DNA of 64,000 bases from Tomocerus qinae. Lineage: Eukaryota > Arthropoda > Collembola > Entomobryomorpha > Tomoceridae. The notes under the pieces were generated by a model, which saw only the letters and a program-made list of their open reading frames with translations, made no database searches and was not told where the DNA came from. Position numbers and translations under genes: made by a program. Shown piece after piece: positions 30,101-45,100 of the stretch; positions within the stretch are counted from its first letter, which is position 1; every line of letters starts with the position of its first letter. The stretch lies in NCBI GenBank assembly GCA_020055645.1, contig CM034548.1:8928001-8992000 (forward strand). The letters are read 5' to 3'.

Positions 30101-33100
30101 TCATTTTTCTTAAATCCCAACTGAAATTTTAAAGAGAAAATAGAGATAGGAACTGAAGTGCCTTGTCCTTACTACCTAGCTGGACGGAAACTTCAAATGT
30201 CAGGTCAAGTTGTCATCAAGACTTGACTTTCTGATATGGGAAACATTATTGATATCGTGAAGGAAAAGAGAAAGTGCTTGCTGGAAATATAATTTTGGTT
30301 TCGCATGTAGAAAAAGTGGTCGTAGTAGGGAGGGAAAGGAGGAGAGTGTCTAAGAAAGCGGCCGCTACTTGGGAATAAATTTAATACCTAAGGAAAGTAC
30401 GTAGAAAACATAATAATGACGTCTAGTTCACAGCATCAATAACTCGAGGCTAGAGCATTCTTAGATATGAGCATAAACTTTTCTATAACGAATTAAGTGG
30501 CCATGATAACTTCTAAATATGTGCAATGTAGAAAAGTGGTCATGACAGAGAAATAGAACGAAAACCCATATCTAACAGTAAATGCTCTTTCCTATACGTT
30601 GAATGCTTCTCCAAGGCAATTACACTTTATTTTTGCGCTTTAAGTGTTTTATGTCTTTTCCATCATCGTCAATTTGAATTCTCAAGTACAAATTACATAT
30701 AATGTAGATGCCTTTTACGATGACAATACCATTTCCAGCGTATTGACATAGAATAAATTATAGTCAGACCAAGCCTAGTCTTTGTCATGCCGATTACCAA
30801 CATGATAATCACATTGCACTACAAAGAGCTTCTAGACTAGGAATTATGTATTATTACTAAATAGTAGTAGGTAGGTACAAACAAAAGTACCATTTAAAGA
30901 GCGCTGAAAAGCTGGCTTCCTCTTTTGTTTTCCTTTCAAGGTACAAATATTTCATGGATATAATTATTGCACCTTTCCAAGTTTAGTCGAGAAATTCGGG
31001 GAATTTATTACTCGCACAGATTCTGAAAACTGAAAATATCATCGCGTAATTACCAACACTAGTAAAGCTTTTTGATGTACCTACATTTAAAGTCATTTAG
31101 TACTTCTCTTTGAGGCCCGACATGAGAGGCTTCCTTTTTAGGTCATTGACATCAATTTCTCTGACAAGAACGAAGCAGCGGAAATAGTTATTACGAGTAG
31201 ATTGAACACAATTAATGAAATTTAAATTTCACTCTAGATTAACTGCTACTGAAGCCTTCCAACTTAGCAGATAATAATAAAGTGCCGAATTACTAAAAGC
31301 GTCTATGTCATTATTTTTTCTTGTGAAGTTATTATTTATTAAAAAGTGCTTTAGCCAGTATCGTTTAATATATATTGAGCCATTATCGTTCTAAGTAGGT
31401 GTAGTGGAGTTTGGGAGGATGTTGGTAATAATAATAATGTTAAACGGGGTAATATGCGTATGGTGGGGAGACAGAAGGTGGTGTCCCGTAGATGGACGTC
31501 TGACACCTGTCTCTGTGACGGCTTATAAATGACCTGTGTGTGGACGTAACTGCCTGAGGAAGAATAGCAAGATAGCCGAAAGGCCGTGACTAGGGCCGAC
31601 TGCATTGAAAAGTATTGACCGTGAGTGTAAGAAAGGAAAGCGGAAGGAAAAGGAGGCTCGAGCTGGCTGACTGACTACTGGTATTAGTTATGTATGTATA
31701 GCTGAGTCACTTGCTGGCTTTCTTCTTTTATCGTTAGCTTCTTCTCCACTCTATCTCTATTGATTTATGTAAATGCAATGAAGTATCACGTACCGGGGCA
31801 ACAGCAAAGCAAAAGCAAACGCTGTTCTGAATGTATCTATACTATATGAGTGTATGTCTATGTAGAGTTGAAGCCCAACTAGGCGAGTCCCTCATTTCAA
31901 CGAGAAATTCGGTAGAATCTCCAAAAGCTATATCTAATTCGTATATCTCTATGTGAGTGAACGTACTTATGTACGTATGTACATGCATGTATAAGTATGT
32001 ACGATTATTTAGTAGATTCCTTAAAGCCAAAGAAATTTTGTTATTTTACCCTCCATTTCGCTATTTCATCTTTGAGCAGGGAAAAGTTTATAGAGAAAGT
32101 AAGGACATTGAAAGGTAGCTTGATGCTACAGATAAAGCATGACAGTACTAATGTGATACTGTAGAGGAATACATATTATTCTGCCTTTTCCTGAAACGTA
32201 CATACTAAACAGGAGTATGTAAGAGAATTACGAAGGGAGGAAAAGTTGCAAGGAAAAGTCTTAGCTAACCGAGGAGACGAAACCAATTTTATACAAAGTA
32301 GACAAGGCGGACAGGATAACTGCGCATTTGAAAACGGATGCTAAAATCCAGTGAAGCAATAGCTGTAGTAGCTTTACTTACTTAAGTTACTTAGCATTAG
32401 AGTTGGGTATACGTAGGACAAGCAGAGTTAGTGCTTACGTAGTAGAAAATGCTTAGTGCACAAATCCTAGTAGTCCGTCTCCGACCAAGAAGTAGTATAG
32501 CGAGTATTATAAATGTCTGTGTACGTACGAGATGATGTAGGGATTGTGAGAGGTTGTTGTAAGTAAAGCACCTTGGATACTTTCAGTGAGAGGTCAAAGC
32601 GAGTAAATGCATTAGAGTCATTTACCCGCTTACCTTTTAGGAGAAAGTCAAAAACTAAAGTTTATTTGTAGGTGCCCAGAAAAGACTCCACTTGAGCAAA
32701 CGAACCTCCGACATAAGAATCAGCATCAACGTCGATTCTCACTCTGTTTACCAGTAGGCAACTAAGTGTTCCTACTACTTACACATCTCTAAGCACACAA
32801 GTCATGATCAAGGACTATACATCTCTCTCTCTCATTCCATCGCCGTCTTACAATCAGTCAATATAGCCAAAACTCATTACTTACCAACAGCGCCCTTATC
32901 GTTACAACAAACTTGACACAACTCAACCTACGGGAACAGATGAGAACCCAAAACTTCACTTTTATGTTCCCAACGCATAACGACCAGAAGGACATCCTCA
33001 ACGACTACTTAATATCATCGATACGTAAGTAGCTTAGAAACGAGCCAAGTTAGCTCAATCCCGTCCTCTTCAAAATCACTAAGGATTACACATCTTGTCT

Positions 33101-36100
33101 TTTCATCGCATCACTCATGTATCAGTTCACCCCGGTTGTCACCCAAAACAGCCATCATCTAGAGGTAGACAGAGAGTTCCCTATTCCTAAAATCATTCTC
33201 CATTTTTGAAGCACAAAATAAACTTTGGCTAAACTTAAAAGCCAAATGAATTTTTTGTGAGCACAGACTAAAAATGCAGATTACCCGCAGATAACATTTG
33301 AGCCGCCAGCAGAGGTTCGTATATTTGTATGGCTATCTTTGGTGTCGTCTGTAGGTCAAACTGTAGGATCGATTCTTAAGTGACCATATCGAAAGGTGTT
33401 TTGCAAGAATGGGGTCCACTGTTTGTCAAATCCCTGACCATTTCAGATACAGATAGAATGGAATTTTCATATGCTGAACTGTGCCGAGCAATTTCCTACC
33501 TAATATTAGCCTTATCCTTACAAAGTTATCGACAAAGTTTGTCTTGTCAGTGTCGACACATGTTTGTAGAGAGACTCCGCCACAGGGTTTTCTGTCCTAA
33601 CTTTATTTTATCGCTCGACTTTATTTTCAAACAAACTTGGCATTTTTTCCTCTAATAATCTCCTACTTACTTCTTCTTGAGTGGAAAAAATAAGAAATTA
33701 TACATAATAATCTTAACAGTAAATGTTTACCGTCGCTTTTATTGCTACGTTGAAGCAAATATATTAAAAATGTTGTTAAGCAAATAAGTAACTTTAAGAA
33801 GCGGTCCAATAAAGCGACATACGCAAAAAATGGATTATTAAAGACCAAAAGAGCCATCTTATGTGGTTCTTGTTACACGGCTTACTTATTTGAGTATCTA
33901 GCAGTAAAATAGGGAATTAGGTGCTTATCCAACATTAAATAGATAGGTACCTACCTATGTCATAATGTAAATATGAGATCAGAGAGACTCATCGCCCAGG
34001 CAAGGCAGAATAAGTAGATGGAATACATAAGACGAAAAAAACTCTTTGAAGATAACCAATATCGGTGAGCAAGTGTGTACTTGACGTTAAGGAAGAAATT
34101 AAATGTATCCGTGCTCCCGTTTATCACTTTTCCAAGTATACCTAAAAGATGTTCGTTAGCTCCCAGCCACCAAAATATGTTCACTGCGGAGATATCCTTA
34201 ACTTTAAATGGACTTCAGATCATTTCCATAGATAGGAATGCCACTTATTCATGGAATATCGCCTACATTACATTTATGGATGCTTGCCGATATTCATTGA
34301 ATTCTTTTCCAATTTGATCACATTTTACATAAATTATTCTTGCTTTATTAAAATGCAGCATTTCTCCTTCGGTTTATAATTTAATAACTAATTTAATATT
34401 ATAGAGCTCAGTAGTTTGATAAATAAAGCAACAATTCTTTAATTCTAAGAGGTGAAACAATTTCTCAAAAGTTTTGAATGCAACAGGGCATGAATATACT
34501 ACATAACGCATAAAGTAGCATATTTGATATTGTGTATTCAGTACCTACCATATTCCTATGACTTGAATTATCTACCAAATTAATATATATAAATTTATTA
34601 GAATTTTTATTATTTATTCTACCGGCTTTAAACTCATTAATTTTTTTATATTGAATTTCTTTTTTCCATATAGAAATCTAATCAATAAAATAACTCGTCT
34701 TATGTATGATTCGTTTTCCAGGCCTGATTGTAACTTGTAACTAAAAACATTTATCCCGCATATACTATCTAAAATTCATACAGTGAAAACTAACGTAAAT
34801 AATGATTCAATATTTCCTTGATTTGTAGTCAATTTTCTGACGAAGTATTGTTAAGCTTTTATTATTAACCATTTCAAAAAGCAATTGAAAATAACAGTTT
34901 TTCAAAAAATGTTTAAAGGATGAGCAATATAGTTGTAACATCGACAAAAGCAAGACAACTTAACTAACCACGAGGGAATCGATTGATATAAGTATCGTTT
35001 TATGTCATGTCGGCTAGACAGTTTTTTTGGAGTCTCGGCTTGTAGCATAATATTATTATTAGTGTGGTGTAAGTATGTATCCGCTTTGTATGGGATTAAA
35101 TCTAGACTGGCGACAAAATAAAATTTGTTCCTGTTATGTAACGCTTATAATATGTATCATAGGTATGCAATTTTTGTACGTATTCATAAAACATGTAAAT
35201 CAGCAAGAGATGTAAACAAAAGTAAAGCAACTTTGTAAGTATTTGAAAAACTAGATGCAGGTTTATTTTAATGGAATTGCGTCAGCATTGCATCCTACAA
35301 TAATAAATGCCAGTTCTGCTTATGTTAATTGTCGTCTCATCTACAAATTCAGGAAGATTCAAGTTTTTTAAGATGGAAAGAAGTTTGTAATAGGAAAATC
35401 TCTTGAATTCTGTCCGAAATAGTAACATTGGATAGAATTTAGAATCAAGTTGGTCATCGAAAGGGAAAGGATAGCCATTGGAAGTGAAATTGTAGTTGCA
35501 GTTTATCAAGATGATGACAGGGAAATGCTTTGCTATCTGGGTTGGCGTAATAGTTAATAATTGATCGATTTTGTATAGGTGGTTAGCCCCTTGTATAGCC
35601 AGGCCTCCAGGTGGGTGGTACTGCTTTAGAGCATAACAATGTGGTTGGAAGTTACTAAGTTAAAGTCTTTTAGGTAGCCTTCTAGAGACATAATATTATG
35701 TAATTCTAATACCACCGTCATTATTGTGGCGTGGTGTGAGTGTGACTGGTGTGTGGTATATTATGTAGTGGTGTTAATAGCATGGTATAAAGTGGAGTGG
35801 TAGATCTCGTAGCACGTCGATGCGATGGAATCCTGCATGCTAAAATTCAGAGTAAGTATTGGAGACAAGGATCTTTATTGATAGATTGAAATAAAGAGCA
35901 GTATAGTTAACCTCTATACTAACCAGAGTATTATTATTTCATTTCCCCTTCGATCAATATCTGTTAGCAAGTTTTGCCTCTTGATGTCATCTGGTTCAAT
36001 CATTCAACTTTCCATTTGAAGACTCAACTATATAATCCCTAAAACTTATTAAACACTATTGCCTATAGGGATTTATATTTCTAATTGAACTTTACTGCGG

Positions 36101-39100
36101 AGGAAATTGCATTTTTTGACAGAACCACTTCCGCAGTAATAATTAAAGTTTACTAGTTTGTTGGAATATAACATCAGGAAATGAATCTAATTCAATGCAT
36201 ACACTTATTTCCCAATATTTCATCAATATTAAAACAAAAATATACTACAGGAATTTCTCCTGTAGAAAGATCTAAGTACAGTTAAAAATTATATTTTTGT
36301 AGCTGATGAAAAATTGGACGGGAAATACGAAGACTTCTATTTCCTTATAGACTCTATGTAAATAAGTATGACCATTCGTTATAAATAGTGGTCGGGGATT
36401 ACTGCCACAATCTTCCTTTATTAAACCTTAGTAATATCGCCAACTACGCAATGAAATTTTATGACAGAGCTCAAATGCTTACACATTTATGCTTCACGCA
36501 TCACTTTTTCACTTAAAATATCTACAGCTCCATTGCGCTACGTATTAACTTTTGAGACGCTCGCCTTTCTTACAATGTTAACCACCTTTCTCTGTTACGG
36601 AAGAAAGATGCAGGAAGGAATATTTAATATGACTTGGGATTTGTAATATTATATCCCTAAGTAGCTATAATCAAACTTCTATCTTCTTCAAGCAAATAAT
36701 ATCTGTAACCATAAATAGTATTGACCAAATGTGCCAAAAATATTCTTTCCTCTACCTTTATATCTTAGCACAATTACAAATATCCGAGAAAGGGCAGAAA
36801 TCCAAAAAATTACAAAAAACTATGTCTGAAATAATAATCCGAGAGTCGTACTTATTAAAAAATATATAATTTACACGCAGTGAAGTGGAGTGTAGTGATT
36901 TGGTGTGATTTAGTGTGATTGGGAGATTGCATGAAAACCGGTTTGTCAAATCACATACAATAATATTAGTATAATTTTCCGATGTGATAAGAGGTGCGAG
37001 TTGGCTGCGTTCACTTTTTCTACGGGAATTTCTACCTCTTTTGGAAGGAAAATCCCGATGACGATAGTTCCTGCCATTTCTCAGCTTTTGACTTTCACTG
37101 CTATTAGCACCTGGCAGAAGAGGCTTAGCACAGGACTACCTGAGCAGAGTAGATAAACCGAAATCAATGATTGAATCAATTCTTAATATTTTGGGTCTAC
37201 GTATAGGTAGCCCAATAGGTAGCACGTTTTATCTAGTCCCCATTAGACCTGCTACTTATAATATTCTAGCACGGGAAGTTACATGGTCGTTGTAAAATAC
37301 CATTTCGTCATTGAAGGCTCCTAATCATTAACCTTGTTTTATATAACCATAGCCAGCCTCTGGCCAACACAAATACGAAGCTTATTATATAGAACTCTGA
37401 CTCCACGAAAAACAAACTGGTTTTTCCATTTTGCGGAGTAGAAGATTACTGAAGGCCAAGTTCCGCATTCAGGTACGAGGGTAGCTGTAGGCACTGGATA
37501 TTAAATCGATCGCGACGGCGATAGTTCTTTGGGCGTTATGCAATTAGAAACATACTTGGTTTTTGCAGAATAACTACATAAGTACAGTAAGTGCTAACAT
37601 CAAAATTAAGTCATTGAGTTGCATGCATTGACTCCCATGGAAAACCCACCTTTCCATTTAGCACTAAGCATCAGAGATAATATTTATTTTTAATGCATGT
37701 ACTTACTGTGTGTATAGCCATGTATATACTTATCGATTTGAGTTGATTTCTAGGATATTACATTAAAATTTTTGTATAAGAATGCCATGGATCAATTAAA
37801 AACTGCAATAGTTAAAGCATGAGTTGCTTTGAATACTTAGAGCAGCCTATAGGATACAAAATCAAAGACATGTTTGGAACTTTGGAAACACGGCCACAAA
37901 TTTATTTAGTTGTCCTCGTATTTCTACAAGGTAAAATGCCAACTTTTATGTCGGTACACATATTGTGCCCCTATAATGAGTATATATAGGGATATAAGCT
38001 CATTAATGAAATATCTGCAGGCTGAAGACACCATTCTATAGCAGTAGAAGGAGGAAGAACCAATATTTTTATAGACTGTCCATGTATATACCAACTACAG
38101 CTACAGTTACTACTACACACATGGGATATTAACATGGGATATGTGTATAGAGGCTATTAATGAAATAATTACCGGTATAATAGAAGAGAAAGCAATATAG
38201 TGGAATATTACTCACGCATATAAATATGGAATGTAGGTGGAAGTGATATGAAAGTGTGCGTGGTGGTAGTGGGAAAGTACTTTTACTTTTATCCTGAAGC
38301 CATGGAAGAGAAAGAGGGAAACAAAGCGAGAGAGAGCTGCAGAAAGGAAAGCAAGTAAAACACCTGATCCTGCTGAAAGTTATTTGGCATGACTTTGCCC
38401 GACTTGACTCCTGTTACTATTACCCACTTTGAGTTGAGACCGACTGTCTGCTACTTACCAGAAACTTTCAGAATTCATTACACTTCTCAAGTTATAACTC
38501 TGGAACCACATAAATACATTTATTCAACAGGACAACCGAAAGAACACAAGACTCTCACAACCTATGCACTTACTAACCACACAGAAAGCATCTGGATACT
38601 TTTTCCCAACTACGAATTAATTATAGGGGTGTTGAGACAAAGTTTCAGTCCACGCTATTATTTGTATAGTTAGCTAGGTACTGAACAGACCTACCAATAA
38701 TTAAAGTATCAAGGAAATGTTTGTCTCTACCTACCTACATGTGCATTCTAGATATATTTACCAGTCTGTGTTCTATATCTGTACCTATTAATTCATGTCC
38801 TCTAACATTTACATCAAATAATACAATTGTAATAATAATCAATAGTCATTCGGTTCGTCCCATTACATTTTCAATTTTAAAATTCTATACTGTAAATAAC
38901 CCTTAGTAGAGAGAGTATCAAACATCGTTTACCCGGGTCATAGAAAGGTACTTTCTCTTGTAGACTTTATAAATTGGAGAATATTACAAGAAATTGCCTA
39001 CCACAGAGAAGCGACATGTTGCTGTGTACATGTACAGATATGAATGTTATTTACAACTCTTAGCATTGTCAAACTATTTGGCAATGCTCCCTACTCTGAA

Positions 39101-42100
39101 CTGGAGTTGAAGTCAGAATTACATAAAGTAGCTGGAATGGTAAATAAATGTAGAGAAGGAATCGCAACTCATTGCTTGCTGGCAAAGCTGTGCCACTATT
39201 TGAACCTTAGACTGCACCACAATGTTTCATTGTAAGTGAAAGTCATGAAATGAAAGCGAATGCCTTCATAAGAGAAACGGAAAATGAATGTTCAAGCATT
39301 ATGAATTCATTCGTCATGGTACGTTCCTCAGCCACGACACAATCTTTCGGTCGGCTGTAAGGGCCCATTTTATCTTTGATTGATTCTAAGGTATAACTTA
39401 TCCAGTCTGCTAGGCCTGACTAAGGAAATCAAATTTTAACCAGTATACAATTGTATAGGTAGCAAAATTAAATATAGTATGGATGAAAGAAAAATATATA
39501 AATTTTGATCTTGTTAGTATATTTTAATCTTGTTTCTGAGTTGCCATCTAATTTTACTGATTAATACACATTTTGATAAATTCAATCGGATCTTGGAGAC
39601 CTAACGACTGACTTGCATTGAAAAGAATACCCTCCTATTCTAATAGATGTACCTGAGTGTTATGATTGACATTTGGTCTAGTAGTGTCCCTTGGAGCCGA
39701 TCAAATAGTTCGGTCAGATGTGAGTGGGGACCATTCCACATAATATTTCTGACATGATTTACAACCATTAAAGCTAGGATTTGCAAGTTGTAATGCGAAA
39801 CGATGGTGGAGTTCAATCAAGTATTACATATTTGTAGAATCAAAAGTAAACTAAGGATGAAAAGCTAAAGATTGTAAACAAAATGTGACATGGAATAGCT
39901 TTGCCACTAAACGGTGGACTATTAAATGATGTTGGATACTTTAAGCCTGTGTATAGGTAATAAAAGGCACTTCACAATAAATAGATAAATTTGTGTTATT
40001 GCTCATTAAAACTGAAAATGGGCTGGAATAACTGTCAAAGATTAATTTCCTGTCCTTATGAATGAACCTGAGTCTCCAACGTGAATTCTACGAAGCATAT
40101 TATAATGTTACGGAGCTTTATCAAGGAAGGCATTCTAATTGTCGAATTCGATGTCCATTTAATAAGGGAAGAATTTCCTGCTTTAATATCACGCTAAGTA
40201 AACGAATCTCTCATCTGATAAAGTCCATGCACTAGTTATGTTTAAGATATTTCCGTTTCGACTCAATGTACTTATGCATGAAATGCCAATTGGGGTCATC
40301 TGTTCAAAATGTATTGTCAACTGTGAATTAATTTAGGGATTTTTCTAGAATGACCGGATGAAATAAATGGAGCGTGTTGAAGATGGGAAAGTTGAAATGG
40401 TCTTACCTCATCATGCGTGGTGTTCCGGGTTGACTCAAGGCAGGATTTGGAGGGATGGGGGCAGGAGGGGCTTCTTGCTCCAGCTGTTGAGCTTTGGCCA
40501 TTACATTTTCAATCATTGCTCGTTCCTCAGCACTCAAATGACTTAGATCGACGTCTGGAACCGGAGCTCCGCTACTTGCAGCACCAGCAACCGAATTCCC
40601 ACCAGCACCTTTAATAATAAATCATAAATTGTTAGTATAGTAATCATTATGTAAGTAACATGATAATTTTGAATTTTTTACGTTTCAAATGTGCCATAAT
40701 ACTCTTGGCCAGACAGTTCTTAATGTTCTGGTATTTAATGATTATTGACATGCACCACAAAGTGCATGTAGAGAGAAAATTTCAAAGGGATCAGAACGTT
40801 ACGTTTTGCCAAAAAGAGTCTAAGTAAGCGATAAAAATTCCTGTTCTTTGGCACTTTTACAGCAAATTCTGTGCAAAAATACATAAATAAAATTCTCCAG
40901 AAAAGATTTTTATAGAGTCCGTTTTTTAAACTCAACGTGGAAAACTTTGGACATAATTTATGTTGCTGCGGCATTTGTAGCTTACATAAATTATTCTTTA
41001 TATATGCATATATGTTATATTATTTCCAGCACTAAATATTGTTATCGCAAAACATAATGCAAAACAATTCCCTTTGTCAACTCTGAACGTTAATTCGAGT
41101 CAGAGAAAAAAGAGCCTGGTCGTATAGGCATTGCTTTTATTACCTACATAATACCAGTATTTATTCTTAGAAGCACTCAAGTCAATGACTTTCTGTCAAA
41201 GAACAAAAATAAAAAACAGCTATTTATTAGGTTTATATTGCTAAAGCTGCTAAAATGTTGCATAAACCATATGTCCTTATCCTGAGTATGTTTTTGGTAA
41301 GCCCGAAACCTTTAAGTTGCACGTATGCATTTTACTTACAATAAGAAATGGGATTGTGAAGTTCGCAGCTACTAATTATAATCTTTTAATAGACATATTA
41401 GAACCGACAGAATGTATACACAGCTATTATTGTTATTGTAAACCTACTGTTGCATGTTTGCAAATTAGCAATGTGCGAAATACGTATTGTAGGTAACTCT
41501 AAAGTTTGTTCATTAGCCGAAGGAGAAGGACGCACTATTTATGGATGTACTACATAGTACATACCTAAGCTTGCCCTTTCACCAACTTTCCACCGCAACA
41601 ATTTAGATGTACTCAAACTTTTTACTATTACTAGGTCATAACAATATTACTACATTTCATAGTGTTACACATACTTTTTATTACTTTGGGAGTGAATTTA
41701 GTCCGCATTTAAAGAGTAAGTAGTATGTAGTTGTATAGAAGAGAAGCACTCTGGGAATAAAACATTTTCAATTTTGGCATTAATTTTACAAGAGAAATAT
41801 TTTAAGTAATCTGCACGTCTAATGAATAAATCTCAGTGAGAAAGTATTCAGTCTCGGTTGATAGAAGTAGCTCTTATTGTGTCCTCTAGGCCTGTGTTTG
41901 TGAAGCGTTTTTCTGGAAAGTGAGAAAGTTATAAATAAGTATAATAAGGGAAGACGAAGGAGACTAATGTCTGCATAAAGAATCAAGTTGAAGTCTTAGG
42001 AGTCTCGTTCTAGTTGCCTTTTCCAGCTCAACTACGCTTACATGTGAACTCGATTCCCAGTTGGAATCAGCGAGGACACACATACCAAATAAGATCTTCG

Positions 42101-45100
42101 AATCCAAAATTACAGCTCCGAATTTTGATACTCTGCTACACTCTCCTGCACACTTGATACTTAGGACGATATGCGTCACGCTCATGCTGTTGCCTCCTCA
42201 AACGAACATTATCAGCTTGAAAAACTGTCTGCCATGGGATCTGCCACACAGTACATTGAATTGAACTTTGGTCTAAGCTTTTCCCTTAATCCACCACTGA
42301 AACCCAAACCTTGGAACACCAAAAATTTTCTTTTCTCTCCCTAACTTACCCGATCTTGTCGCATCTTCCATTCTTCCTATAGAATTACTGCTTTGACGCA
42401 ACTTGAACATCTTGTACTATAATTGCACATCATAGAAAACATTTCCTTTCGCTTGAATTATCAGTTTTTAGGTTACCACCATGATTTTATAAATAGTTAT
42501 TTGATGGAAAATATCTAAAAGCAAGCTAAATTAACCTTAATACCTAAAATAAGGATGTCGTGGGCTTTTACTATAATTTCATGTATAATGCATAGGTATA
42601 TAGTGATTCTCTTCCACAACTGCTTTCAAACCATTAGGAAAATTGATCTACCTACATGTAGAAGGTAATACACTTGCATACCTTACAAGAACGGATCAAT
42701 AGAACTCTACAGGAAACAAAGTTGATTTCAATCCTTAGAAATTTACTGGAATTCTCAAAATAGTCTCAACAAAACAAAACTGAGAAATGTTCTCGGTATT
42801 TTGAAATACAATGCTGAAAACTTGTGAATGGAAGTAGATCTGCATAAAGGACACAAAAACAAGTTTGCAAAAATCTGAGAATGAATGTACAAAGGTAAAT
42901 AAGCTTATACAGCTTCACAAATGCCAAGTAGAAAGCAATATGGCTAGTATTTATTCTGCGTAGTGATAAATCATTGAGAATATGCTAGCTTGACAGCATT
43001 TGTTGTACCCGAAATCATTTTCTTTAATATTGTGAAAGTGGAATTTGACTAGAGCTACCATTTTGATGAAATAATCTACAAACTTTTTAGAAAAGTTGGG
43101 GGACAGCAAATTAAAATAAAAGAGATTGAATAGAAAGTAAATGCATAATAAATTTCTGTGCCGAAGTCTTAAAAGTGATCTGCTCTAAATATGCTTTAAG
43201 GAAACCACATGAAGCAGCATCCGCCTTTTATTATTTACTAAAGCTGGCTCATTGATTTTCAAACAATAGATGCCTGAAAGACGCTGTGAATTACAGAAGA
43301 AGTAATTTCATTGGAAAATGTGAAAGGCTGGCTTTTTATCTTACAGACAAAAGAGATGAAAAAATATTGTTGAAACACTCACAAATACTCAGCAGGTAGG
43401 TCTGGAATAAAAGATATGGAAAAAACATATCCTTTTGACATGCCAAAGGGAGTTTGTTTATAAGAATGATAGAGTTACTTATGGCTGCTGTGAGTGAATA
43501 CAAATAGCTACACAATTGAATAGTGTCTCAGAATTATAATGACTAAACCCAAGTAGTAGTAGTAGCAGTGGCATAATGCGAGTGCTAAAACTGCTAATAC
43601 TCGTTTCATAGTTTTGAATAGAAGAGGTGAATGGGGATGCTGAGTTGACTCACAATAGAAAGTGCTTATTGACTGATTCAAAGGTCCTTCCTTTCCCATT
43701 CAACTGTTTAAATGATTGGATTGTAAAAATCATTACATCACAAAAGTTTCATTTCATTTAGGAGCAAGGAAAAGCTTTTGTAGGCAGTAAACTGAGGCAA
43801 ATGGAAGGTAGGGACACATGTCCGCAGATTTGATGACACTAGTTTTCTTTTTAATTTGGGAAAATCTTTTTATAACCTTTTGTGGAGGCTGGGATACTCC
43901 AGACTCTATGAAAGGCTTATTAAGTACGTCGTATAGACACTCTTAATCTTTCCGAAGAATACTTTCTAGTGCTGTTAAAGGGAAAAAAGAAGTCGTCAAT
44001 AGGACTCCATTTCCTCCTAAGCATTCCATTCTAACAAGTTGGATTTCTCTAACTACAGACTAATACGTGACGCCGTGACGCTGCATTTATATACATATAA
44101 TAGCTCTTTCCCTCTGTAAGTAGCTCTTTGCCAACTACTCTCAATGATAAGCACCTTATTGTTACCATTCTCACGACGAGAGGCAAGGAATATCCTTCTG
44201 AATACAACTGGGAATTCTGTCATTTTAATTCATATCCAATGCATGCACTTCTCCAAAGTTCTATCCAAGGAATCACTCTTGACACTGGACAGTCTGCACA
44301 ACTAGGTCGGCTGGATCAAATTATGGAGTTGCGAAAGGGAATATTCCCTCTCGATGCGATCAAGATATTTATCTTCCTCGCGTACTAATGTGTATTTTAG
44401 TTTTATTATTGAGGGCACTTAAATATTTTTCGAATCGAGTGTTAATACATTATTTTTTATAGTAGAAAGCAAATAGACACTGAAAGCATTAGAAAAGAAG
44501 ATATATTTTATTAAACTTTTTATGAATGTCATGAAGGTTGTTGTTCAAGATGTTCTAGTTCCCAACCAACTCAACAGTTTTTGTCATAAAACTCTCTAGG
44601 TTTTTTTACTACAATTTTAAACGTTTTTGGCGAAAGGCTAAGCTTTATTTAGTAACTACTTTTGTTCTCAGAGTCCAGTATTGGAGAGAGAAAGTCAGTA
44701 GAAACGCAAGGCTTTCTAACTAAGTACTATGACAAGTGCAATTGCAAATTGCAATGGTCAAACATTTGCGAGAGTAGTTACTCGCCATTCTAATATTTGG
44801 TCGTAAATTCCTGTTCAAATGTGCAGCAGAATGACATTTCATTTGTACGTACAATAAATTAGGTACTTGCGTAGTATGTAGTGGTAGATAACTTGGGACT
44901 TAAGTATGCAATTAACTGCATTCTGCAACATAATACTAACTTATATAGCCATTGTCAGTTGGAATAAACGTCGAAATAAATATAAATGACCTATGAGGGC
45001 TGTCCTAGATAACACACCATGATCATGGGTTGTTTTTACGCCGCATGTACTTACCTACTTGCGTATTCTACGGTCTTAACGACACATTTCCCTATTTCAT

